From the NCBI GenBank assembly GCA_934169775.1, contig CAKPOI010000001.1, positions 1-64,000 on the forward strand: a stretch of 64,000 bases of DNA, read 5' to 3'. Positions within the stretch are counted from its first letter, which is position 1; the number at the start of each line of letters is the position of its first letter. Under the pieces are notes generated by a model. That model made no database searches. It was given only the letters and a program-made list of their open reading frames with translations, and was not told the DNA's origin. This stretch comes from an uncultured Clostridia bacterium (GTDB lineage Bacteria; Bacillota; Clostridia; TANB77; CAG-508). This document shows positions 52,549 through 59,977 of the stretch, one piece after another. Made by a program: the position numbers and the translations under genes.

Positions 52549-53839
52549 TTATTTTTTCTTGTTTTGTATTTGTTCTGCTTTTTGTGGATTTATTTTTAAT
52601 GTGTCATTTTCTCCTGGGATATAATATCTTGTATTTTTTATTTCTTCTGGTAAATATTGTTGTTTTACATAGTTTCCTGGATAATCATGTGGATACAAAT
52701 ATCCTTGATTGTATCCTAGTGCTTCCATATTTTTTACTGGTGCATTTCTTATATGCATTGGTACTTCCCCAGTTTCTTTGTTTTTTACATCTTCAAGTGC
52801 TTGATTTATTCCCATATATGTTGAATTTGATTTTGGCGAATTTGCTACATATACTGCCGCTTCTGCCAATATTATTCTTGCTTCTGGCATTCCTACCATA
52901 TGTACTGCTTGCATTGCACTATTTGCTATTACCAATGCTTCTGGATTTGCTAGTCCTACATCTTCAGATGCACTTATAACTATTCTTCTCGCTAAAAACA
53001 TTGGATCTTCTCCTCCTTTAATTGCTCTAGCTAAATAAAATAATGCTGCATCTGCATCTGAGCCTCTCATGGATTTTATAAATGCACTTATATTGTCATA
53101 GTGTGAATCTCCATTTTTATCAAATACTGCTTTTCTTTCTTGTATACTATTTTTTATAACCTCATCAGTAATGTGAATATATCCGTCTGAGTCCATCTTT
53201 GTAGTTAATACTGCTACCTCTAATCCATTTAATGCAGTACGGACATCTCCATTACTTATTGAGGCCAATTTTTTTAATGTTTCTTCCTCAATTTTTATAT
53301 TGTATTCTCCGTAAGCCTTCCTTACTTTTTAATGCATTTTTCAAAACTGTGTATATATTTTCTGTTGTTAATGGCTCTAATTTTATTACCATTGATCTTG
53401 ATATTAAAGCTTTATTTACTTCAAAATATGGATTTTCTGTTGTTGCTCCTATTAATATTATTGTTCCATTTTCTACATATGGTAATAATGCATCTTGTTG
53501 TAATTTATTAAATCTATGAATCTCGTCTATAAATAATATGCTTTTTCCTATTGGATTTAACATAAAGTTTTTTGTTTCTTCTATTACTCTTTTTATATCT
53601 GAAACTCCTGCTGTTACTGCATTTATTTTATAAAATTTATATTTTGTTGTTTCACTTATTACTCTTGCTAATGATGTTTTGCCACATCCTGGAGGTCCAA
53701 ATAATATAATACTTGATAGCCTGTCTGCTTTTATTGTTCTATATAAAAGTTTGCCTTCTCCTATTACATGTTCTTGTCCTACATATTCTTCTAGTGTTTT
53801 TGGTCTAACTCTATATGCTAGCGGCTCATTTGAATTCAT
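52549..53839 (-). CDS. rarA: Replication-associated recombination protein RarA, one +1 frameshift
   Basis: Reading through one shift gives 429 residues, the normal RarA/MgsA length. Part 1 (53839 to 53312) holds the AAA+ core: Walker A FGPPGCGKT (47-55), ILFIDEIHRF, GATTENPYF and the LEPLTTENI region. Part 2 resumes GEYNIKIEEE, then ASISNGDVRTALNGLE (sensor 2), the FIKSMRGSDADAALFYLAR block and the C-terminal tetramerisation domain to LPEEIKNTRYY. RarA acts at stalled replication forks with single-strand binding protein and RecA. The break is at CGG followed by A. Every expected block is present and no other defect is seen. It adjoins ruvA, another recombination gene. Confidence 0.9.
53309..53314 (-). 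other. +1 frameshift site in rarA (TTA CGG A)
   Basis: Codon 177 is CGG at 53311-53309 after TTA. Skipping the C at 53311 gives TTA GGA GAA TAC, restoring the RarA frame. Unshifted reading ends six codons later. AAGGAAGG lies just upstream, resembling the Shine-Dalgarno-like stimulator of the prfB frameshift. Confidence 0.85.
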
Positions 53840-53867
53840 ATTTTTTCTTCCTTTCTATGTTGTAAAT

Positions 53868-53938
53868 TTTACACGCGAATAAATTTTCTGGCTTTATGTT
53901 ATAATTTTAAATGTATTAATGTCCGCTTTTGTTTTTTG
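53868..53938. repeat. Composite repeat, second module, degenerate
   Basis: ATTAATGTCCGCTTTTGTT matches the end of the composite repeat at 4029-4048; the preceding ~40 bases (CACGCGAATAAATTTTCTGG...) are only loosely similar. It lies between rarA and ruvA. Confidence 0.7.
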
Positions 53939-53948
53939 AAAGTATTTT

Positions 53949-54551
53949 TTAATTAGCCAAAATTGTAAGTCCTTTTCTTATTAAATCTTCTGTTGATAAA
54001 TCTTTTTTGTCTAATTTCATAAATGCTTTTTCTATGTCTTTTTTATTATATCCTAAAACTTGTAAAGCTGTTATTGCTTCTTCTACTTTATTGCTGTCTA
54101 CTACTGCTTCTTTTACTTTTGTATTTTTGGTTTGTGTTACTGATTTTTCTTTTTTCATTTTGTCTTTTAATTCTAATATCATTCTTTGTGCTGATTTTGC
54201 TCCAATTCCTGGTATTTTTGTTAAATATGATATGTCATCTGATATAACTGCTATTGCAAATTCTGATGGTTCTGTTACTGCTATTATTGTTAAAGCTGTT
54301 TTTGCTCCTACTCCACTTACTGATAATATCAATTCAAACATTCTTAATTCTTCATTTGTGTTAAATCCAAATATACTTATATCATCTTCTCTGACCCTGT
54401 AATATGTATATACTTTTACTTTGTCACCTATGTTGCCTAATTTTTCCATTCCTATTGCTGACATATATACTTTATATCCTAATCCTCCTACATCAATTAC
54501 GACATAGTCTGTCATTTTTATTTCTAATGTTCCTTTTATGTATGCTATCAT
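53949..54551 (-). CDS. ruvA: Holliday junction branch-migration protein RuvA
   Basis: DNA-binding subunit of the RuvAB motor. N-terminal OB-fold (MIAYIKGTLEIK, VVIDVGGLGYKVYM), tandem helix-hairpin-helix region (SVSGVGAKTALTI, KIPGIGAKSAQRMILELKDK, about 70-125) and a C-terminal domain III (EEAITALQVLGYNKKDIEKAF) that contacts RuvB. Length 200. The usual partner ruvB is not adjacent here. It follows the HD gene by 28 bases. Confidence 0.95.
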   Translation of the reverse strand: MIAYIKGTLEIKMTDYVVIDVGGLGYKVYMSAIGMEKLGNIGDKVKVYTYYRVREDDISIFGFNTNEELRMFELILSVSGVGAKTALTIIAVTEPSEFAIAVISDDISYLTKIPGIGAKSAQRMILELKDKMKKEKSVTQTKNTKVKEAVVDSNKVEEAITALQVLGYNKKDIEKAFMKLDKKDLSTEDLIRKGLTILAN

Positions 54552-54579
54552 TTTATCTTATCCTTTTCTTTTTTATTTG

Positions 54580-55134
54580 TTATATATCATAAAAATATGT
54601 TGCTTCTAAGTCTGCTTCATGTACTAATAATGCTAATGGGTATTTTTTGTATGCTAATCCTATTGTTGTGTATTGTTCTTTTGGCTCTGTAAATCCCATA
54701 TGCCATCTTATACAGTATTTCTCTTCTGGAGTTAGTTTCATGTATTCTGTTATCATCATTACTGATTTTTCTCCATGTCCATATGGAATTGTGTCATCAA
54801 TTGTATAATATGGAACCTTTTCCCATACTCCTAATGCGTTTTTGGCATTTCTGTAATCTACTTTATAAAAGTTTGCTTTGCACAAATCATGTAATAATGC
54901 TATTATTATTAATGATTCTTCAGACACTTTTAATGGTTCTACATTTGTTTGTACTTTATGTTTTAATATTTCATATACTTTTAAACTGTGTTCTACTAAT
55001 CCTCCTTCATAGTCTCCATGAAATCTTGTGCTTGCTGGTGCCTTAAAAAAGTCTGTTTTTTGTATAAATTCTATTAAATCATTTATTCCTTCCCTATTTA
55101 CTGTTTTTAATAATTCTAAAAATTGTTCTTTCAT
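54580..55134 (-). CDS. HD-domain phosphohydrolase
   Basis: HD superfamily protein of 184 residues. Metal-site candidates are His49 (GGLVEHSLKV), His82-Asp83 (LLHDLCKANF), then GHGEKSVMMI and WHMGF further on. Several clostridial homologues of this type are annotated simply as HD hydrolases; activity may be on nucleotides or RNA ends. Its ATG overlaps the prepilin stop in TAATG, indicating translational coupling. It precedes ruvA. Confidence 0.85.
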   Translation of the reverse strand: MKEQFLELLKTVNREGINDLIEFIQKTDFFKAPASTRFHGDYEGGLVEHSLKVYEILKHKVQTNVEPLKVSEESLIIIALLHDLCKANFYKVDYRNAKNALGVWEKVPYYTIDDTIPYGHGEKSVMMITEYMKLTPEEKYCIRWHMGFTEPKEQYTTIGLAYKKYPLALLVHEADLEATYFYDI

Positions 55135-55664
55135 TATTTTTCATATTCCTTTCTTTTTGTGTCATTATATGTTACATTATATAATCCATCTTCCATTTGT
55201 TCTAGCATATAGTAATCTGTTCCGTTATATTCTATTTTTTCTCCTGCTATTACTATTCTTTCTTTTATGTTTATTATATAGTTTCTTTTTACATTTTCTA
55301 TTCCAAATGTTTCTTTTATGTATTCTGGTGTGCATAATCGACATCCATTTTTTATTTCTGTTAGTTTTGAACTGTCATTTTGGGCTTTCTTTTGTAATTG
55401 CTCTCCAACTTCTGCTGATTCTAATATTAGTTGTTCTTCTGTTCCTAATTCTGTTCCTATTGTTTTGTTTTCTTTTTCGTATTCCTCTCCTATTTCATTT
55501 ACTTTTGTTTGCACTAGTTCTAATTCTGTTTTTAATGCTGTATATTTAGATGATTTTATGCTATCTTTGCTTACTGCTATTCCTGTTCCTGCAAGTATTA
55601 TTAATACTGCTATTACTACTGCTAAGCTTATTAGCGTAATTCCGCTTTCTTTTTTCATTTTCAT
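55134..55664 (-). CDS. Prepilin-like protein
   Basis: N-terminus MKMKKESGITLISLAVVIAVLIILAG is a prepilin-type leader: basic, Gly8 before ITLIS, then a hydrophobic helix. As in the protein at 22-23 kb the +5 position is not Glu (Ser here). The remainder is a Glu/Lys-rich helical segment (KTELELVQTKVNEIGEEYEKE) and a small C-terminal domain with two Cys (NGCRLCTPEYIKETFGIE). It ends in TAATG shared with the HD gene. A strong ribosome binding site serves a nine-codon reading frame just upstream; this gene's own ATG overlaps that frame's stop. No other pilus genes are nearby. Confidence 0.8.
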   Translation of the reverse strand: MKMKKESGITLISLAVVIAVLIILAGTGIAVSKDSIKSSKYTALKTELELVQTKVNEIGEEYEKENKTIGTELGTEEQLILESAEVGEQLQKKAQNDSSKLTEIKNGCRLCTPEYIKETFGIENVKRNYIINIKERIVIAGEKIEYNGTDYYMLEQMEDGLYNVTYNDTKRKEYEK

Positions 55665-55690
55665 TTGTTTTTGTATGATATTTTTATCAT
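55661..55690 (-). promoter_or_regulatory. Nine-codon leader reading frame overlapping the prepilin start
   Basis: AAAGGAGAGT is followed by ATG ATA AAA ATA TCA TAC AAA, then AAC AAA TGA; the TGA overlaps the prepilin ATG as ATGA. No other ribosome binding site serves the prepilin gene, so it may be translated by coupling from this frame. Confidence 0.55.
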
Positions 55691-55872
55691 ACTCTCCTTT
55701 CCTTTATTTTTATGTTTTCATTTTACTATATTATTTTTGAAATTGCAAGGTAATATTTATGTTTTGATAATATAATATTGATATTTTTCAAATTATTGTT
55801 TTGACTTTTAACTATTGACATTTTTTGATTCTGACTCCAAAAATATCAGCTTCAAAAACACCTAAAAAATTG

Positions 55873-55901
55873 TTGACTATTTAGCATTTTTGAGGTATTA
55901 T
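55873..55901 (+). promoter_or_regulatory. Promoter of the clpE-like gene
   Basis: TTGACT (-35) and TATTAT (-10) at 17-base spacing, about 45 bases before the ATG. Upstream, 55799-55820 contains three TTTGACT-like heptads in tandem, which loosely recall a CtsR box but lack its spacing. Confidence 0.65.
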
Positions 55902-55943
55902 ATATGTACTTAAATTTATTAAAGAAATGAGGAAAACAAAACT

Positions 55944-58325
55944 ATGTTATGTTCAAAATGTAATAAAAATCCTGCCATCTTATTTTTTGAAAAAAATGAT
56001 GGAAAAGGTAAAAATAAAAAATTAGAAGGATTATGTTATAATTGTGCTAAAAAACAAGGTATTGATCCTTTAGAAACTTTATATAGACAAAATGATGTTT
56101 TGGCTCATGACCCTGTAAGTATGGAAGAAATGAGAAAACAATTTGAAAATATCTTTAAAGATTTTGCTGAAAATATTTCTTTGGATGATATTAATAAAAT
56201 TGATGGTGCTTTTACTTTTGGTACAGATGATTTAGATGATGGCGACTTGGATGATGAGGATAAACCTCATATTGCAGGTGCTGCAATTCCTTTGGGTAGT
56301 ATTTTTTCTAGTCTTCTTAATGGAGATGATGAAAATTCTGGTTCTCAAGAAGAATTTGCTTCTCAAAGTAATTCTAGAAAAAAAATAAAAGTTGAAAAAA
56401 AGAAAAAACAAAATAAAAAGAAAAAATATCTTGATACTTATGGTACTAACTTGACAAATAAAGCTAAAAATGGCGAACTTGATATTGTTATAGGTAGAGA
56501 TAAAGAAATCCAAAGAATTGTTCAAATTCTAAATAGACGTTCTAAAAACAATCCTTGTTTAATTGGTGAACCTGGTGTTGGTAAAACAGCTATTGCTCAA
56601 GGTTTGGCTATTAAAATTGCTAATCAAAATGTACCTGCTAAATTATTAAATAAAGAAGTTTATTTGTTAGATATGACTTCTGTTATTGCTGGTACACAGT
56701 TTAGAGGTCAATTTGAATCTCGTATGAAAGGTATTATTGATGAATGTAAACAATATGGAAACATTATTTTAGTAATAGATGAAATTCATAATATAATTGG
56801 TGCAGGAGATGGTGAACATTCTATGAATGCTGCAAATATTTTAAAGCCAGCTCTTTCTAATGGAGAGATTCAATTAATTGGGACTACTACTTTAAAAGAA
56901 TATCGTAAATATATTGAAAAAGATTCTGCTTTGGAGCGTCGTTTCCAACAAGTTTTAATTGAGGAACCTAATACTGATGATTCTATTAAGATTTTGGAAG
57001 GTATTAAAAAATATTATGAGGAATATCATAAAGTTAAGATTTCTAATGATGTTATTAAACAGGCTGTTATTATGTCTGAAAAATATATCCATGATAGATT
57101 TTTGCCAGATAAGGCTATTGATATTTTAGATGAAGCATGTTCTCGTATTAATTTGGAAAATAAAGATTTATATAAATTGGAGATGCTTAAAAAGGAATTA
57201 GCTGATGTTCAAGCCGAAAAAGAGGAAGTTGTTGCTGCTGATTCTACAGAAGATTATCAAAAAGCTGCCGATTTAAAAACTCGTGAATGTCAATTAATTG
57301 AGAAAATTGATAGTTTGAATAAAAAAATGAAATTGAAAAATTTGACTGTTCAAGATATTGCTACAGTTATTGAAAGTTGGACAAAAATTCCTGTAAAAAA
57401 AATAACTGAGGAAGAAACTCAAAAATTGTTAAATTTGGAAACAAATTTGCATAAAAGAGTTATTGGTCAAGATCAAGCAGTTAGTGTTGTTTCTAGAGCT
57501 ATTCGTAGAAATCGTGCTGGATTGCAAAGTACTAAAAGACCACCTTCTTTTATATTTGTTGGACCTACTGGTGTTGGTAAAACAGAATTGGCTAAAAGTC
57601 TTGCTTTTGAGATGTTTGGAAAAGAAGATTCTATGATTAGAATTGATATGTCTGAATATATGGAAAGTCATTCTACAGCTAAATTGATTGGTGCTCCTCC
57701 AGGATATGTTGGTTATGATGATGCTGGTCAATTAACTGAAAAAGTTAAGAGAAAACCTTATTCTATTATTCTTTTAGATGAAATTGAAAAAGCTCATCCA
57801 GATGTTTTTAATATTTTGTTACAAGTTTTAGATGATGGTAAATTAACAGATAGTCAAGGTAATACTGTAAGTTTTGCAAATACTGTTATTATAATGACTT
57901 CAAATGCTGGTTCTAATTTAAATACAAATTCTATTGGCTTTGGAAAACAAACTGTTGATAAAGGAAAAATTGAAGATACTTTAAAAACTACTTTCCGCCC
58001 TGAATTTTTAAATAGAATTGATGAGATTGTTGTTTTTGACTCTTTAACAGAAAAAGAATTGATTCAAATTGTTGACTTGATGTTAAAAGATACTCAAAAA
58101 GCTTTAAAAGAAAAAGATATGGATTTAGTGGTATCTGATAAAGCTAAACATTTTATTTTAGAAAAAGGTACAAATATCAAGTTTGGTGCAAGACCTTTAA
58201 GAAGGGCTATTCAACGTTATGTAGAAGATGAAATTTCTGAAAAGATTTTAAGAGGAGATTTTTCAAATGGTCAAACAATTAGTGTCGATTTTGTAGATGA
58301 TAATTTGACTTTTGAAGCAAAATAA
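55944..58325 (+). CDS. clpE: ClpE-like AAA+ protease ATPase
   Basis: Class I Clp/Hsp100 ATPase of 793 residues. It begins with a zinc finger (Cys3/Cys6 and Cys31/Cys34) rather than the ClpN repeat, the hallmark of ClpE. A linker with acidic and then very basic stretches (KKIKVEKKKKQNKKKK) leads to the first AAA+ domain (Walker A GEPGVGKT near 209, IDEIHNIIGAG) and, after an M-domain-type coiled coil with UVR-like residues, the second (GPTGVGKT near 541, PPGYVGYDDAGQLTE, LLDEIEKAHPDV). ClpE works with ClpP in heat and stress proteolysis. GAGGAAAACAAA stands just before the ATG. Monocistronic, with its own promoter and terminator. Confidence 0.92.
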   Translation: MLCSKCNKNPAILFFEKNDGKGKNKKLEGLCYNCAKKQGIDPLETLYRQNDVLAHDPVSMEEMRKQFENIFKDFAENISLDDINKIDGAFTFGTDDLDDGDLDDEDKPHIAGAAIPLGSIFSSLLNGDDENSGSQEEFASQSNSRKKIKVEKKKKQNKKKKYLDTYGTNLTNKAKNGELDIVIGRDKEIQRIVQILNRRSKNNPCLIGEPGVGKTAIAQGLAIKIANQNVPAKLLNKEVYLLDMTSVIAGTQFRGQFESRMKGIIDECKQYGNIILVIDEIHNIIGAGDGEHSMNAANILKPALSNGEIQLIGTTTLKEYRKYIEKDSALERRFQQVLIEEPNTDDSIKILEGIKKYYEEYHKVKISNDVIKQAVIMSEKYIHDRFLPDKAIDILDEACSRINLENKDLYKLEMLKKELADVQAEKEEVVAADSTEDYQKAADLKTRECQLIEKIDSLNKKMKLKNLTVQDIATVIESWTKIPVKKITEEETQKLLNLETNLHKRVIGQDQAVSVVSRAIRRNRAGLQSTKRPPSFIFVGPTGVGKTELAKSLAFEMFGKEDSMIRIDMSEYMESHSTAKLIGAPPGYVGYDDAGQLTEKVKRKPYSIILLDEIEKAHPDVFNILLQVLDDGKLTDSQGNTVSFANTVIIMTSNAGSNLNTNSIGFGKQTVDKGKIEDTLKTTFRPEFLNRIDEIVVFDSLTEKELIQIVDLMLKDTQKALKEKDMDLVVSDKAKHFILEKGTNIKFGARPLRRAIQRYVEDEISEKILRGDFSNGQTISVDFVDDNLTFEAK

Positions 58326-58338
58326 GTTATAAATACTG

Positions 58339-58402
58339 CAGATTGAAAATTTATACATTTTTAATTATATTAAAACTGTTTTCTTTTCAATCTGTTTTAA
58401 TA
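58339..58402 (+). terminator. Terminator of the clpE-like gene
   Basis: CAGATTGAAAA and TTTTCAATCTG form a perfect 11-bp stem around a 34-base AT loop, then TTTTAATAT. Confidence 0.7.
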
Positions 58403-58431
58403 TAATTTATTGTGAAAGGATGTAATTAAAC

Positions 58432-59037
58432 ATGCAAAAAAATATACAAAAAAATATACCAAATATTCTAACTATTTTTAGATTTATTCTTATACCTATT
58501 ATTTTATATTTTATTTTTACTAGACATTATTTATTAGGTTTTATATTTTTTACCATCTCTGGTATTACTGATATTTTAGATGGTGCAATTGCAAGAAAAT
58601 TTAATCTTGTTACTAATTTTGGAAAATTGATGGATCCATTGGCTGATAAGCTTACTCAGGTTTCTGTTTTGGCTACTCTTGTTTTTCAAAAGATTATTCC
58701 TTTTTGGATTCTTGTAGTTGTTCTTCTTAAGGAACTTTTGATGATTATTGGTGCTTCTTTCCTTTATGGTAAAGATGTTGTTGTTTATAGCAAATGGTTT
58801 GGTAAACTTGCTACTGTTCTTTTCTACCTTGCTATTGTTTGCTCTTTGATTAATAAAGAATTTGCTCTTACTGGTGTTTGGCAAAATTTAGATTTTATTC
58901 TTTATTGTATTGCCGTTATTGCTACTGTCTTTTCTTTTATTATGTATGTTAAATACTTATATAAAGATGGCTTTATTGATAAAAGTGATTTGAAAAAAGA
59001 GAAGCAACCTGTTATTATCAATAAAAAGAATAAGTAG
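58432..59037 (+). CDS. pgsA: CDP-diacylglycerol-glycerol-3-phosphate phosphatidyltransferase
   Basis: Membrane enzyme making phosphatidylglycerol phosphate, the first committed step of PG synthesis. The CDP-alcohol phosphotransferase motif DGx2ARx8Gx3Dx3D appears as DILDGAIARKFNLVTNFGKLMDPLADKL (about 46-73), and about five membrane helices are seen. Length 201 is normal; the last ~15 residues are a Lys-rich tail. AAAGGATG is about 12 bases before the ATG. It ends just before the MITE-like element B. Confidence 0.93.
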   Translation: MQKNIQKNIPNILTIFRFILIPIILYFIFTRHYLLGFIFFTISGITDILDGAIARKFNLVTNFGKLMDPLADKLTQVSVLATLVFQKIIPFWILVVVLLKELLMIIGASFLYGKDVVVYSKWFGKLATVLFYLAIVCSLINKEFALTGVWQNLDFILYCIAVIATVFSFIMYVKYLYKDGFIDKSDLKKEKQPVIINKKNK

Positions 59038-59040
59038 CTG

Positions 59041-59340
59041 ATGTTTTTGGGGACGGACTCAAAAAACATCACTATTACATATCATTAAAAATAATAAATG
59101 TTATATGGTTTAATAATTTTCTCGGTTCAATACACAAACTAAAAATTTCTAAAATAAAATAATGTAATCCTTCAGCTTAGTCCTCACTTCGTTCGACGTG
59201 AAGCTCTTCCATCATTTTATTTAAGAAATTCTAAGATTGTTCCAATCACATTCGAAAATTATTCTTCCATATAACATTTATTATTTTTTATATAATTTGA
59301 AAAGATATATGGTGTTTTTTGAGTCCGTCCCCAAAAACAT
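59041..59340. mobile_element. MITE-like palindromic element B
   Basis: Bounded by inverted copies of the GGACGGA hairpin (59041-59069 and 59313-59339). Inside, AATAATAAATGTTATATGG pairs with its complement near 59262-59285 and pairing continues to a core with CTTAGTCCTCACTTCG and TTCGACGTGAAGCTCTTCCA (about 59177-59215). That core matches element A (50938-51140) on the other strand. No reading frame or transposase is present. It separates pgsA from the convergent BofC-like gene. Confidence 0.82.
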
Positions 59341-59952
59341 CTATTCATAATCTTCTATTATTTGACTTAAATTTTCTTTACCATATACTTTTAGTCCATT
59401 TTTTATTTCAATTTTATCTGTATCTGTTAAATATTCTGTAGAAATGTCAGTCTTTTGATATTCCTTTTCTTGCCCATTTTCATCTAATAAATTTACAACT
59501 ATCTTTCCATCTACATCTCTTAAAATATAATGTTCCCCACATTCGCCATCAGCTTTTTTTTGCAATACTACATTATTGGACTCAAATTCTTTTACTGTCC
59601 ATTCTGGATATAGTTCATTTATTTCTCTTTCGTTTTTATTAACTAAATCATTTGTCACATTTTTATACTGTTTGGTAACATGTCCACATTTTTCATATTT
59701 AATTTCATATATTATACTGCAATTAGGCGATATTCTTACATTTTCTTGACTATTTGCTTGTATGTCTTTTTGATTTGATGTTTCTATTTCTTTCCATTCT
59801 TCTGTACAATCATCTTCTATTGTTTCAGCTAAATCTGTTGTTTTTATTGGCTCTGTTTCATTATTTTTTTGCATTTCATATATTTTGTTTCCAGCATATA
59901 TGGCAAATATTATAATTCCTAGGCTTAGTAATATTATAATAATTTTTTTCAT
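59341..59952 (-). CDS. BofC-C-terminal-domain-like protein
   Basis: Probable exported or membrane-anchored protein of 203 residues with an N-terminal hydrophobic helix (about 3-21). The second half has the pattern of the BofC C-terminal domain: YEIKYEKCGHVTKQYK, LYPEWTVKEFESNNVVLQKK, GECGEHYILRDVDGKIVV, then TDISTEYLTDTDKIEIKNGLKVYGKENL. In Bacillus, BofC controls pro-sigma-K processing during sporulation; family members in non-Bacillus clostridia are uncharacterised. The call is by pattern only. It starts 25 bases after the comEC stop, ends at element B and is on the same strand as comEC and the NlpC gene. Confidence 0.7.
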   Translation of the reverse strand: MKKIIIILLSLGIIIFAIYAGNKIYEMQKNNETEPIKTTDLAETIEDDCTEEWKEIETSNQKDIQANSQENVRISPNCSIIYEIKYEKCGHVTKQYKNVTNDLVNKNEREINELYPEWTVKEFESNNVVLQKKADGECGEHYILRDVDGKIVVNLLDENGQEKEYQKTDISTEYLTDTDKIEIKNGLKVYGKENLSQIIEDYE

Positions 59953-59977
59953 TTTGACTCCATCCTTTCTTATTTTA

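Noticed and set aside
34601..53839. Treating the comM-type, glucan synthase and rarA genes as ordinary pseudogenes
   Set aside because: Each is full length with all motifs, and the only lesions are the four identical CGG-A shifts; ordinary decay would give varied lesions. Sequencing error remains possible and is left as a test.
55799..55820. CtsR-like heptads upstream of the clpE-like gene
   Set aside because: TTTGACT, TTTAACT and ATTGACA stand directly adjacent, not with the three-base spacing of the CtsR consensus, so it is noted only as a weak resemblance.
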